Shown here piece after piece: positions 24,517 to 38,300 of a stretch of 64,000 bases of DNA; position 1 is the first letter of the stretch; each line of letters begins with the position of its first letter. The stretch comes from Citrus sinensis. Lineage: Eukaryota > Streptophyta > Magnoliopsida > Sapindales > Rutaceae. Under the pieces are notes generated by a model, which had not been told where the DNA came from, ran no database searches, and saw only the letters and a list, made by a program, of their open reading frames with translations. A program made the translations under genes and the position numbers. The stretch spans positions 28,093,501 through 28,157,500 of the forward strand of contig NC_068559.1 in NCBI RefSeq assembly GCF_022201045.2, given 5' to 3'.

Positions 24517-25320
24517 AGAAAGTCTATTCCCAAATTTATTAGAATTTACTTAAATCAATTTTATTGTCTTTCATTGAGAAAAAAATATCTATCCCCACTC
24601 AATAATGAGAAAAGAAAAACCAATATTTTCAGGCTTATCTCAATCTTTATGGAAGGTTATCAGTCAGGCTTATCTCAAGAATATTGTCAATTTTTAGAAC
24701 TTCCACATTGAGCAAATTTATGAAAAAATTATTATACGATTTTTTTTCTTTTTAATTGGATATCTTGTTAAAACAAAAATAGCAGCTACTTTTCTTCAAG
24801 AACTATTTATACCTTACATCCAAAATAGAAGAAACTGATTCGAACAAAAAACAAGCTTCATTAAGCGATAACTAATTTTAATTTAATTTATAAGAAAAGC
24901 GCGAATCCAACCTAAAGCATGCATAATATATTAAAATGAATAACCTTTAGGCTACGTATTTTTTAGTTTAAATATCAACTGTTCGTATTCTTACATTTAC
25001 TAAGAAAATTAAAATATTTATTATAAATAAATAAATTTTAAGTAATTCATGAATGAAAAAACCAATCAATTAATTAATAACAATAAATAAATAAATAATT
25101 TTGAGTAACAAATAAAAATTGTAGAATAAATTATAGAAGATATCATAATGGATATATTTTTTTCTCGTTATTTAATCCCAATTAAACACACATGAAAATT
25201 AGGGTTGTTAATCCCATGAATTTAGGATTAAATTTTGAATTTATTTAATTAGTCTAATTTAAGTGAGCATGCCAAATATGAGATTAATATTTTATTTAAA
25301 AAATTAGTCTAATCATACAC
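24005..25320. other. AT-rich intergenic region upstream of the TPR-SET gene
   Basis: Holds the TPR-SET 5' leader and promoter near 24005 and a (TA)n microsatellite at 24486-24514. No gene is visible. Confidence 0.5.
24486..24514. repeat. (TA)n microsatellite
   Basis: About 14 uninterrupted TA units. Confidence 0.95.
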
Positions 25321-25323
25321 TTA

Positions 25324-25570
25324 AGGCGTTTGGGATTGAGGTTGGCAGCCGTATCTTAAAAGGTACAACACTAAATTGTTTGATAAACACTAACTGCCGT
25401 ATATTAGAAGCTATCTTGATATAATTTTTCACTTGTATGATGAAAAATCTATTATATCTTTAAAATTATTATTAACAAATTATATTTACTACATACTATT
25501 AACTTTTATTTCATAATTATAATTTTTTTCCACACCTTAAAAAGTACAACACTTCAATCACAAACAACTC
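25324..25570. mobile_element. Harbinger-type (Tourist-like) MITE
   Basis: A 247-bp element between TTA trinucleotides (25321-25323 and 25571-25573). Its ends are inverted: AGGCGTTTGGGATTGAGGT on the left and, reversed, GAGTTGTTTGTGATTGAAGT on the right. A TTA duplication and a GTTTGG-like terminus are marks of PIF/Harbinger MITEs. No coding frame. Confidence 0.7.
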
Positions 25571-26038
25571 TTAATTTTTATCTCCCAAAACATTGCCTTA
25601 ATGACTAATAGTATAAATTCATTCTCTACGTAACATTAGTTTTGATTGAATTTGCCCATAGCAAAAAATTGTTTTTCTTATATAACGAAAGATGATGCAT
25701 AACTTTTGAAACAGTTAGTCTATTTAATTTTTTTTCACGCAAATTAGAACTCACTTAGCAAACTTAGTCCATATTAGAACTCGTATAGTTTATTTCTATT
25801 ATGGGGTTCTTTTTTTTTTTTTTTTTCCCTCGATAGGTCACCATAAATTCTGGCAAGGGGAGCTAAAAAAATTCATTTGATGATTTTAAAAGAAGATTTT
25901 GAAATTAGGTGGTTTTCAAAGATTTTGGTTGAGTGGTGGACCGCTTGCGAGATGTGAGAGCAGTGGTTCGAGTTTTTATGAATTCAAATTCTCCCTCAAT
26001 TAAGCATGATTAAATGGAGTCAATTTATAATTTTTCTC

Positions 26039-26573
26039 GGGTAAAAGCTCATTTAGTTCATGTATTTTAAGATTTGTGTCAATTTAGTCCTTGTATTTTT
26101 TAAAATACCTCAAAATATACCTTCCGTTAAAGTATTGATACCCATACTGTTACTTTTCATTTCTTTTGGCTTACTTTTACAATATTACCATTTTATATAA
26201 TTTTTTTTGGGCATTAATAAAAAGAAAATAATTAAATTACCAATTTAACCCTAAAAAAATTTAAAAAAATTATATTAATTTTTAATTGTCAAAAATTGTA
26301 TGCAAACTACCAAGTGTGCAAATGGTGCTTGTAAAAAAATTAATATAATTTTTTTAAAGGTTAAATTGATAATTTAATTATTTTCTTTTTATTAATGTCC
26401 AAACAAAAAAATATTATAAAAGAGTAGTATTGTAAAAGTAAACCAAAAGAAATAAAAAGTAATAGTAGGGGTATCAATACTTTAATGACAGGGATGTTTC
26501 GAGGCATGTTAAAAAATACAGGGATTAAATGAACACTAATATTAAAATATAGGAACTAAATAAGCTTTTACCC
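26039..26573. mobile_element. Mutator-type foldback MITE with 9-bp target duplication
   Basis: The 535-bp unit starts GGGTAAAAGCTCATTTAGTT and ends with the reverse form (AACTAAATAAGCTTTTACCC). The arms pair over roughly 200 bases each, so the element is almost one long palindrome. The flanks are a perfect 9-bp duplication, ATTTTTCTC, at 26030-26038 and 26574-26582. A 9-bp duplication with long terminal inverted repeats is diagnostic of Mutator-like elements. There is no transposase frame. Confidence 0.88.
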
Positions 26574-26659
26574 ATTTTTCTCCCTTACGAAATGCGAGTA
26601 GAGCAAAAATTTCTCGAATATTTATGAAAGTTATTTGTTTGGGCAAGTGTTTCATGAAA

Positions 26660-26763
<104 letters not shown>

Positions 26764-27207
26764 CCAAAAACAAAAACAACAACTTTGCAGGAAAGATTAA
26801 TATGTAATAATTATTATTAAAATAAATAATAGTAATACCAATGATTGAGTAAGGACATTTTAATAATATGAAACAATTTATTCCTATTATTATTATTTTT
26901 AGTAATTTATTCATATTCTTAGTTAAAGTAAATATATGATGTTAATTTAGTTCATTCTGATTTTGAAGTAAATTGTTTATTTTAATTTTTATTTCTCATT
27001 CACCATTGAGAGTCTATTGTGATTCCAACGCATTCTATTTCTTCTCAACCAAAAGGGCAAAAAAAAATGTGGATCACCTCATTGGATATAGATCATATTA
27101 AAAGTTGGGTCCAAAGGTTACCGTGATTTTTTAAGTCAAGATTAAATTTAAACTGATCTTCAGATTAAGATTATCCTTGGTGATGCAGTACACAAAGAGC
27201 CAGTCAA

Positions 27208-27450
27208 GTGAAGTCTCTTCAGGCCAACTCCAAAACGAACAACAATTCTAACATGGCGTCTAAGTTCTATCACAGAGGATACCACCCCCAGATTTCAAGA
27301 AATTTCAAAACCAAACGACCTACTTTTAATTTGAAGGGAATTTTAGAGGAAACTCCAATAAAGCAATCGAATGACCAAATTACAACCTCTTTGGCCGTTG
27401 AAACTAAATATGCACTACAGCAGACAAGAAGCGAAGGCGGAAATGGTTGA
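27208..27450 (+). CDS. Unrecognised small open frame (80 codons)
   Basis: An ATG-to-TGA frame in a locally less AT-rich stretch. The predicted peptide is polar and basic (for example YHRGYHPQISRNFKTKRPTF), with no signal peptide, membrane segment or known domain. It sits between the promoter side of the TPR-SET gene and the 3' end of APC2. It may be chance or part of an untranslated region. I do not recognise it. Confidence 0.2.
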   Translation: MKSLQANSKTNNNSNMASKFYHRGYHPQISRNFKTKRPTFNLKGILEETPIKQSNDQITTSLAVETKYALQQTRSEGGNG

Positions 27451-28201
27451 ATTGTACATAGCGAAGAAGAAGCGTTTTATAGTTTTTTCGGTTACAACAG
27501 GGAAGTGAAAATTCTCAAGCTCTGCTGTGAATAAAAATTCGTTACATGTACATAATATTGGGACTTAGGAGTGCAAGAACTGTGAATCCTTAGTAAAGGA
27601 CAAGACGACATAAATCATAATAATCAAAAATGAAATTTTTTTTTTCTTTCCCCTTCTCAATCTATCCATGCAAGATTCTGCCTGACAAAACATAAACATC
27701 CTTTTGCGATTAAATAATTTAGGCTTATATTTGCATATCGGTCATTGAAAGGGACGGTATAATGTACAGAGCATTATGGCGATAGTGAAATACTCTTCTC
27801 ACGCAAGCGGGAGGATGTTCAATGTTGATAGAAGACTAGACACGATAGCCAGAAGCCAAAGTAGAGGTTAAGCTGCTGGGCCAAAAATGCTCCCAAATTT
27901 ACACGACCCATACAGATGGAAGAAGCGTTCCAATTTTTGCGATAGAACACTCTTGACTTCAGAAAGCTATCTAAGATGCACCAAAATCAATATTTCCAGT
28001 AACAGCAACTCCAATGGTCACTCAAAGACTTTCATGCAATCAAAAGATTCCATATAAGCACCAATGCTGTGATATATCATGCACAAAAAGGGAAACAAGA
28101 GAAAATTTTTGAAACAACATCCGAAGCAGCTAAAGAGAGACTCACCATTTCTCTTTGCTCATAGTTTTGGACTTTGGATGTGATACCACTCATTTATTTA
28201 A

Positions 28202-31200
28202 TTACTTTTTCAGAAAGTACATTCCATCTCTAAGCTCCAATTTCTCTTCAGAAACTAGTCCAGATAAAAAGCTTTGCAATTGTTGGAGTGATTTATCGTA
28301 AGGAGGATCAGCTACACAAAACATCTGCACAAATGCATTTTATCTAGTAAGTTATCAACAAAATCAAGCTATTTTTGGTTGGAGCATGTTAAAATCATTC
28401 TTACCTTGAGAGTGTTGTGAATTCGATCTAATGCCATGCTACCAAAATTTGTGAGCATTCCCAAGATAAATTTCTACAACAAAACAAATGTCAATTAGCT
28501 TGATAGCAAGCCAAGTAGAAAAATTTAAATTTAATGCACAATTACACCTGTATGATCATTTCTGTTCTTAATGTTTCTTATTCATTCTTGGAGGAAACAA
28601 TTTCTCTAAGCATGAACATCTTAAGTGCTCCATAGGCTCACAACTAGTGTACTGCTAAAAAAGGGATGGTGACTGATGTAAATTCCATTGGCCAGGAGAT
28701 GGTGAAGCTGCATAAATTATTTGCGGAGAACCTACTATCATGAACCAGGGGAAAATATAGAATGGGTATATGGTAATAGTTCCATATTGATACGAATCAA
28801 TCCATATGTACCCATTTTTAAAAAGATCCATACCCTGCCATGCCTCCTTAAACCCACATATTAAAGAGCTATTGTTGCAGAAGACTCTTCTGAGTCAAAA
28901 TGTTTGCAACATATCTTACTAGAAACAGAGTGGGCTGATTGAGAAGACAACCATCTATTATCACCATAACAGAATACAAACAACAATTGCATCACATTAC
29001 CACAAATTACATACCTCGTATACAGTCATTTCATTACGTATTTGATCCTCAACTGAGGCAACAGATCTCTCTCCATCCTCATCACCTCCCAGCAGCTCCT
29101 CACAACTGCCAGTATTATCGCCATTTTTACTACTGTCAACCATGCTTTCCACAAGATTATAAAGGTGATCATTGGAGCCTGTCCCCACTGATTCTTTAAT
29201 GATTCCCTGCACGCCAGACCGAATTATTAGTTAATTGCTTTACATATAATCCATGAAATTTTCTTATTAATAATTGAGCCCCAAACATTTCAAGCTTGGC
29301 ATTGAGCATTCCTATTCAGTTATAGCAAATAAAGATAGAGACAGTTGAACTTGTCTGATAGAGGATAATTACGTAAACATCTCATAGATTAACATAAAAA
29401 GATGAAGACTGGTACCAATGAACTAATGCAGAAATCATTGGCAACAAATAAAATTTTTCCTAATTACTAAAACTGGTTCTTTCATTCCACTAGTAAAGTT
29501 TTCTCAGTCAAGTCAAATATTTTTGGTCCAGTTTGTCCGTGGATAAAATTAAAATCACGAAATATAATACAAGCTTCTAACACAAACCTTGCTTATCCAA
29601 AAGTTTATCCTCCGACTCAGTACATCCACTGGTACCCCAACAGCAGCAGCAAGATTCTTGGAGGTCCAACTGAAATTAGAAAATGAAAATTGTTATACCA
29701 TCATTAAAGAGTATAGGATTTATCCAGATAACTCCTGAAGTTACCTAGTTTGGTCTTGAAATTGCATAATAATTGCAGCATGTATGGGAGCCACCGTGAA
29801 CTGCATCGCTCTATCATCAAACTGCAATTCCAACTACAACAGCATTCCCATATAAAGCGATGTTATTTGCATGATGCAAGAAAATAAACTGGGGAACAAT
29901 TAAGAGAGAGTTCTCTACCAAGATTGAATGCAGCAGAAAGCAAATAAAGTAGCATTCATATTGAGATATCAGGACCATTAGACATCGAGTGATAAAATGA
30001 ACCCAACCTTTACTGTGCCAAGATTTTTCTTCCAAAGTAGCTTACGAGGGGTTTTTATTTCATTAAACCTTTTTGCATAATCAGCAAGCAGCTGGTCAAT
30101 ATGTCCAGGTACAATAAGTGCCTCATCCTGGAATTCTCCTCAAGGTCAGTTACATTGATGTACTAAAGGGCAAAACAAAGAAAATAAAAGAAGATATTGC
30201 TATGAGAGGATATCAACCAGGAAATATCAAGTAAATCACGGACGACTATGCACTTACATGAGCCAAAATGGAATAGATTTTTAAGTGTTGAAGCAAGTCA
30301 AGGAAAAAGGGGGAGATTGGCATGAAAAAAATTGTCAACCACTTGAATGACCAAATAATTTAATGTCCTTGCATGTATAAGCTATGGATTTTTTAAGTGT
30401 TGAAAAAAAATCAAGTTAAAAGGAGAAGATTGGCATGAAAAAACTGCCGACCAGTTGCATGACCAAATAATTTAATGTTCTTGCATGTATAAGCTAAGGA
30501 GTGATAAGGGGCTTCAAGATAATATAAGCTGCCATTATAAGAAAAATTTCACGATGGTGATTTTATGCCTATCTTTTGAATATATTATTCATATCATTAT
30601 AAGAAAAAATGTACTCCATACCTGCATTGGAGGCCAGAAGTTTGATGATATGATTGTAGCATCAAGCAAACCCAGAGATACCCCTTCTTCCCCCAGCTCA
30701 GAACCTAAGAATACATTCGCCAAAAAGTTTTTACTGTTCTTTTAAAGAACAATGGTGGTATTTTAAAAAACAATAGAAAGTTAATATATTCAATGCATAC
30801 CAGCTAGAGATTGTTTCTCAATGGTTGCTTTGATATTCGCATTTGTTCTCTTTGAATCAATCAAATCATTAAGCATAATTTCACATCTTTGCATGCTACT
30901 CTCTCCAAAATGTATCTGGAAAGCGACAGCACAACAAACATACTTTCAGGTGTCCAGGGAAGATATGATCAAAACAACACCAAAAGAGCACAAATTCAAA
31001 TAGCAGAAATGTTTACATACAAAACACCTACTTTCAGGAGTTCTAACGTGCGTATTTCTGAATCAATTTCATAATCAGACTTATTCAGAAGCTTGTCTGC
31101 TAGCATAACACGATATTCATTGACAAGTTGGTCCTTCGAACCAATTATGCCAACAATCATGCCAAGTATGTCCACCTTCCTCCGATTCCGACTACCCTTC

Positions 31201-34200
31201 AAGGGGTCAGCCTCCACAGGGTCAGGCTCCCAGCTGAAAGGTCCAAACTCATGCAGGGAATGTCAAAACTGACCAGATAACTCATAGAAATCCAAATGTC
31301 ATCACATATCTTAAAAACAAATCATGATGGAAAACACGTACCACACAGCATTAATCCACGCTTGCTTGTCATCAATATTGAAACCATCATCAACACCAAT
31401 ATTCTCTTGATTTTCTTCATCTCTATTTAATTCTTCAAGAAGACTATCCCCAGCATTTCCAGATCCATTAGGATTTCCTCCAGTTCCGTCAGTAAGCATG
31501 GTCACAATGCATTTTATGGTATCCTTCCTTCCCCTTAGATAGTCCCTTATTGGTTCACCGACCGCTTCAAGAAAAACACCAGTTGGGTCGATTGTCCGAA
31601 GTGCTTTAATAGTTGAAACATATTGATGCAATATATCATTGGTTGAGGCACCCGCAGTGAGCAAACGATATTTTAGTGCCGATATAAATGACTCAACCAA
31701 CTTAGAATGTTGACCAGTATATTCAAGACACTGCTTTAAGTCTTCAATTGCGGGAGAGCTACAAGATTCAAAGGATAATTTTGATAAATTAGGAAATGCA
31801 AACTTTTTCCATTAATATCATTCACTTCCATAAATTCACTGTTAAGCGAAAGTTGGACATCACCGTATATCATCTCATTTTGATGATCCCTATCATCATC
31901 TCTATTCTCTTTATCAATTCTCCTATACCACCTAGGTTTATGAATTTTTCTTCTCATAACTAGAGCATTTATGAATTTTTCTTCGCATAACTAGAGCATG
32001 GGAAAAGGGTTTGTCCTTGGTCCACAAAATTGCCAAGCATCCCATTACATTTCCTCTAGAAAATTGATTTTTGTTGTACGGAATAGTTGCTATCAAGATT
32101 GAAGAATATACAAACTCATTCATCATGTTCCAGTTTGATTTTCACTCGCCAAACCTGCTACAACTAGTATTCAGGTGGGAAAAAAAAAGCAAATAATTTC
32201 TGCCGTGCCTTGGAAAAACGATGGAGATATGCTCCCCACAAACATAAATAACCTCAATAATAGCACAAGATAAAGATTCACACATGCAATGCCCAACATA
32301 CAAACCCTTCCCCAGTTCGAAGACTTAAAGCAGTGATTCAAAGGATAATTTTGATACAAGACTTATAATTTTGACCAGTGATTTATAGATATCACAAATA
32401 TTTACATTTACCTTTCAGGGTAGTCCACAATAATCTCAAATAGCTTAGCTATCCTCAAGTCTTGCAATGTTTCATAGGCAAAATACTCTAGCCGCAATCG
32501 CCATCTAACAAGTCCTTCTGAGGGATTGTGTGTTCCAGGACAGCACAAAGGGCGTGAGGCTAGAGGTGATTTAAGGCCAGCTGTAGGACTATCATAACTC
32601 TCAGATTCACCAAGATAAGCAAGAAGTGCATTCAAGAACTGAAGAGGTACAGCCTGTTAAACAAACTGTTAAGTATAAGAAATCACCTACCATAACATAA
32701 TTTTACAAACTTAACTAAAGTAGATGCCACAGGCAATATTAAAAAAGTAGGCAGAACATCGGAATAAACAACTGTTTTACTAGGGCTTTATATAAAGTAT
32801 GAACAAGATTAGAAAAGTAACAAGAAGAAATTGAAGCAATATGGCAAATGTTTATCAAAGAAGGTGCAACACTAACAAAATGTTAAAACCAATTATTTGA
32901 AAAGTCGCCCATATTTTTTATCAAATATACAGAGTCAGCATTACTGTAAAGGTGGCATGGTTAATATTCACAAACTATACAGTTACAAGAAAGGGAAAGC
33001 TATTTAAAGCAAAAAACAACCTGTATCCATGCTTTAATGGGCTCCAAAACAGAACTCCTGTAATCCTCGCCAGCCAGATTATGAACTTTAGCCTGCCATT
33101 CAAACAGGAAAATGTGCTGTTAGCAAAATAAACTGTAAATGAAAGCAAAAAGGAGGCAGATAACTTCGACGCTAAACAGCAATAAATAGTTTTAGTAATT
33201 ACAGTAGATCACCATCAAATGAAAAAACAACATTAGTAAAAATAGGAGAAGAAAATTTGACCAAAGGAACGGAATTCATTGAACAGCTACTGCATAATAA
33301 AACATATACCCACCTTCAAAAGCGAAAAGATGGCAGAAGCATAGGCATTTTCAGTCATAGATGTAAATCCAAGAGTTCGAAGATCATGGACAACCTTCCC
33401 AATGTGTTTCACCAGTTTGCCCTTCTCTGAAAATTTCCCATGGTTATTGGACTGATCAATATCCATTTCACCAGTTCTTTGTTTTCCCTTTTCATCTAAA
33501 TCCATGTCATCTTTATCTTGAGAATCATTTTCGTCCTCTAACTCACCATCCATGATTGTACTTAACTCCTCCAGCCTTCCCTTGAAATACCAGTACAGCA
33601 TTTCTGAGAACATTGTAAGGTATGTATCATTACCAAAACATGGCAGCAAAAATATTTAATAACAATCCAGAAAAATTGCCATTATAACAATCAAGCACAA
33701 TTACACAACATAACTAACAATTTGAGATAGACGTACCAGGAAAATGTGGAGGAAGACTAGCCATAAGAACCGAAGATACCATTAGTTGGTATTTAGCAAA
33801 AAGATGTACTTCGGAATCCAAAATGGGTTTCCCTTCTGGTGAACAGTCCCTAGGAGACTCTATAGCATGAACAAGCATAAACAAGCACTTTTCCTGATAT
33901 TGTATCTCCATACATATCTCTTCTAAAGCTTTACATAAAACCTCATGAACCTCATCATCATAAATCTGTAATTAACAAGAACAGCATATGACAATTAACT
34001 ACTAACTAAAATAAAATTTAAAAAAAATTACAATCTTTAAACAGATAACAGTTACATACAAGCGGTTTATTCTTCTCCAGTACTGCAACTTTGCTGTAGA
34101 CATCAAAATGCCGCCAAAATTTTGACACAAAAGTTCTCTCAAAAGTTTCCTGTCAGGAATTCAACACATATCATATCAATTAACTTTAAAAAACCCCGAA

Positions 34201-34599
34201 ACCCAAGAATCAACAGTATCCGTCTTCAATGAACCTATTTATTAACAAGAAAATCATTAATTTCAGCTAAAAGGTTCCGTTCAACTAGCTTGTTAAGCTA
34301 AAACATTTTTTTTTAATTAAATGATAAGAAGAAATATAGCGGCGAAAGTCGTGAGTTGAATTGAATACCTCAAGGGAGCGGAGAAAGTGGTCATGAGCGA
34401 GAGATTGGAGGCCGTGTTTACAGAGAGAGCGCACGTGAGTGACGAACTCCTTTCCGACGGCGATATCGCGGCCGCCATTTAGAAGAGAGTTTGTGGTGGC
34501 ACAGAAACCGTTGTAGCTTTCGATAATTTCTTGGACTGATTCGTCGTTAAGTTTTTCTAAAATCCCTAGATTACAGTACATTGAAGTTGATTCTTCCAT
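28202..34599 (-). CDS. APC2: Anaphase-promoting complex subunit 2
   Basis: Sixteen exons (34599-34369, 34149-34060, 33965-33737, 33603-33314, 33092-33021, 32653-32412, 31758-31342, 31233-31032, 30915-30801, 30704-30622, 30127-30008, 29833-29745, 29669-29588, 29206-29015, 28473-28405, 28324-28202) join in frame to 881 residues, near the 865 of Arabidopsis APC2. APC2 is the cullin-like scaffold of the APC/C ubiquitin ligase that marks cyclins and securin for degradation; its cullin domain binds the RING subunit APC11. Visible signatures are [38 protein letters not shown] and [19 protein letters not shown] (cullin homology), [19 protein letters not shown], and the C-terminal winged helix from [20 protein letters not shown] to the end. 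An acidic Asp/Glu/Lys insert (about residues 200-240) is likely disordered. No break is seen. The first Met fits the family start. Confidence 0.95.
30281..30500. repeat. Tandem duplication of about 112 bp in an APC2 intron
   Basis: Two direct copies share TTAAGTGTTGAA, GATTGGCATGAAAAAA, TGACCAAATAATTTAATGT and TTGCATGTATAAGCTA in the same order, offset by 112-113 bases (30281 against 30393), with scattered differences. The repeat lies in the intron between exons 10 and 11. Confidence 0.88.
31768..32356. repeat. Insertion-like segment in an APC2 intron bounded by 22-bp direct repeats
   Basis: The words GATTCAAAGGATAATTTTGA plus TA occur at the 3' splice end of the intron before exon 7 and again about 567 bases further on. 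Just before the second copy stands GAAGACTTAAAGCAGTG, an inverted copy of the first bases of exon 7. Inside is a 31-bp tandem duplication (31937-31967 and 31968-31998, one mismatch). Confidence 0.7.
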
Positions 34600-34876
34600 T
34601 TCGATTAATGTGAAGCAATAAGAAAAATATAATAGGCTCGCTCACTATCTAAATGTGAGTACACATATGTAGTGTAACTGAGCGAGTATCAGACGTGGAA
34701 GAGATGAAGTATTGATTTTGCCGCCACTACACTCGAGAAAAATTGCGCCCTGGCTGGCGCTGGGTATTTGAACAACCCCTGTGTTTGTCTTCGGATTAAA
34801 CGACACTGCTTTTTGCCTATTATTTTAATTTTATTTTTTCAAAAGGACGTTTTTCTTGTACATGTTATTTCAGACA

Positions 34877-35303
34877 GTTGGGGGTCTAATTGTGAAGTAT
34901 TCAAAGTACGCATGCAAACAATATAAAGAATTGCGGCTACAGGGGTTTACTGAAATTGACATTTAAAGAAAAGAATGTGCCTGGTTTTCTTCGCGTGATA
35001 TCCGGCTCATTTCTCATTAATCAGAACGAACGAATTCTGGTTGTTGTTGATTACAAACAACAATATTAAATGAAGGATATTAGCTCACGGTATCGATGCT
35101 ACCAATCTAATCTCATCTACGCCTTACATTACTGCTTGTATTATTAACAACAAACATCCTAAAATCATGAGTATTATTGTTTGTATTATTAACAGCAAAC
35201 CTCCTAAAATCATGAATGCTTGCTGTAATACACTTCCTGAATTTTATAATGTGAAACAAATATTATTATTATTATTAAGGGGTGGATAGATATATCCCAT
35301 AAT
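34877..35303. repeat. Left direct repeat flanking the Copia remnant (putative 3' LTR)
   Basis: Matches 39297-39681 in the same orientation with many differences. Shared words in order are GCATGCAA, AATATAAAGAATTG, CGGCTCATTTCT, AAATGAAGG, TTACATTA and GTGGATAGATATATC. This copy has an inner tandem duplication (TTGTATTATTAACA twice, 35136-35215). It is probably the 3' LTR of the reverse-strand element, but TG...CA ends and a target duplication could not be confirmed. Confidence 0.6.
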
Positions 35304-38300
35304 ATACTCTATTAGATATTCACTATTTGATGATAATTGTACTTAACTCTCACTAAGGAAAAATCTCATTGGATAAAAACTCCAAGCGAAAGAAATACAT
35401 TCAATGAATTATAAAGTGGTGCAAGACATACCTTAAAACTACCTTCTTAAAAATCTTTGTCGGAAAAACCTAGTGAGATAAAATCTAGACAATGAGAAAA
35501 GAATAAAGTGCACATATATTCACTTTACTCATTGAAATTCTTCCTAATAAAAAATACGCTCCCTCTGATGGGCGCTCCTTATGATGAGCGCTCTTCCTAA
35601 TGATAACAACTTGATAGTCTATGTACGCGACACATGGTGATCTCATGTACTATCTTCCCAAATGTTAATATAGGTAGAGCTTTAGATAATATATCGGCAA
35701 AATTATCAATGGATTATATTTGCTTAATGTCAATCTTTTTATTATGTTGGAACTCATGAGTGTAGAAGAACTTTGGTGATATATATTTTATTCTATCCCT
35801 ATTGACATATCCTCTTTAGAGTTGAGCTTTGCAAGTAATGTTATCTTTGTAGATTATTGTTAGATCGTCTATACCTAAAGATAATTTACAGACACTTTGA
35901 ATACAATGTATGACAGATTGTAACTATACATTCTTGACTTACCTCATATAATGTAAGGAATTCAGAATGATTAGAGGATCTAGCAACGAGAGTTTGTTTT
36001 GTAGATTTCCAAAAAATAATTTTACTAATGAACGTAAAAAGATATCTTGTATGCAAAGACACATTATGGGGATTAGACAAAACAACTTGCATCAGCCTAA
36101 CCAATAAGACTTTGGAATTTTTGTTAGTTCATTATAATAAAATAATCTCAAATCAATTGTTCTTCGAAGATGACGAAAAATATGTTTAATATCATTCCAA
36201 TATCTTTTGGTTGGTTCAATACTATATTCAGTCTAGTGTCTTAAGCTAAATATGTCAGAGTGCCAATTGTATTTATATATAGTATCTCAAGACCAAGTAT
36301 TTATTCATCAACCTCCTTAGGATGGAATGAATATTTTTTAGGATCAAAAGACTAGACTACTATTAGGTATTTAATGGATAATATTTGTCCATATGGTAAC
36401 ATTTCAAATTTTTCTCAGTATAAAGTGATTCATGGATAAAGATCCCATTAGATTTGTGCTCGATCTGCTACTTGAGACAATACCTAGTTTTCTGCATTTA
36501 TTTCATTTTTTTTTCAAGTAGATACCAGTCTTTTGGAGCTCTTTTAAAGTTCAAATCAACTTTATATCATCAACATTAACATAGCAAGGCCAAATTCTAT
36601 TTGCTTTATAAAAACACATGAATAGATAGGATCATTAACATAGTGTTCCTTTATCAAGTATTCACTAAGACAATTATACCACATACGTCTAGATTGTTTA
36701 ATCTTTACAAGGATCTCTATAGCTTTATCGGATATAAAGTATGATGTGGTGATTAACAAGCTTTTGCATTTTAAATCCTTTAAGATTTTTCATATAGATA
36801 TTAATATCAAGTGACCCATATAAATAAGTTGCAACCACATCCATGAGGTACATTTCAAGCCTTTAAATACTACTAAATTAATTAAAAATTAAAATGTAAC
36901 TGCACAGATAAAAAGAGTATATGTCTCCTAGTAATCAATACTAAGTCTATGCGAGAACTATTGTGCTATTGGTCGTGCTTTATATCTTATAGACCTCTTT
37001 TTATTTTGTTTTTATAAAAATATCCATTTGTACTTAATAGGTTTAACACCCTCTAGTGTTTGGGCTACAGGTCCAAATATATTATGTTTGGCTAAAGAAG
37101 TCAAGTATGCCTTGATTGCTTCTTTCAACTTAATCGAGTCTCAATATACATTTATTGATATATTGCATATTTTAACCATTTATAATATCAGTAGTTACTG
37201 TGTATGTAAACAAATCATTGATGAAATCTCTTTACAATTCCACATCTATGTTTTGTGCACAAAGTTTATAGAATTTTTTTTCTCCCTACTTTGAGCCATT
37301 TCTTAGGCATATACCTCTTCAAGATGATTTTCATGCTCTGTGCTTCAACTAAAGACTAGGCACCGTTTCAAAATATTACTTTAATTAAAATCAACAGAAA
37401 CTTCATTATTTATGGATTCATTTGCCTCTTTAAAGTTTGTAGCTCATCTTGATGTTATAATTTATCAAGGTCTTTTGTCTCTTCACAAATCATTGGCTAT
37501 TTTATAGTGATTTGTTCATTTTCATTTTGATCATATACAACAAGAACTTGGTCTTTTATTTTTCTTTTTTGTGGAATAATATCTTTTCAACCAAGCGGTC
37601 TACCATGCTTCAGGTGTGTAATGGACAATTCTTCAACTGCACTTTCAATAACTTATTCTTTAGGAAAGTGGTCCGGCCAAGGGATATTAATAATCGATAT
37701 AGATGAATTGGTTATTTTTGTCATATTTGTAAATTCATTCAGCAATTGGGTTGTTATATGCTTCAAATGAACTACCCTTTGTACTTCGTTTTCATTATAA
37801 GAGGTGCATGGATTTAGATGAGACATATCAACCACTTTTTATTAAGGATCATATCGAAACTTAGAGCATTTTTCTTTCTCTCAATAAAGGAAAACTTGTC
37901 TCATCAAAATAATAACCCATAAAAAATGCAATAAACAAATCATCAGTCACTGACTCAGATATTTGATAATTGATGGTAAGTCAAACTTATATAAATTTTC
38001 AAATGACATTAGGGTCCCATCTTAGTACACTGCGGTGGTACAACCAACACTTATACACAACAACCAAAGGTGTGTTAATGTGATATATTAGGTTGATGTC
38101 CCAATACCAATTGCAATAGGTATGCATAAGGAGGATTAATGCAGAATTACATGTCTTGGGTAGCAATAGGTAATTGATAGTGTAATAATAAAGAAATTAT
38201 CTACAGATGTCTAATGAGTAATTTTACTAATCCATTCTAAATATAAACGTACGTACTAAATGCTCTATATCGGTCCCAACCAACATACAATAGTCATCTA

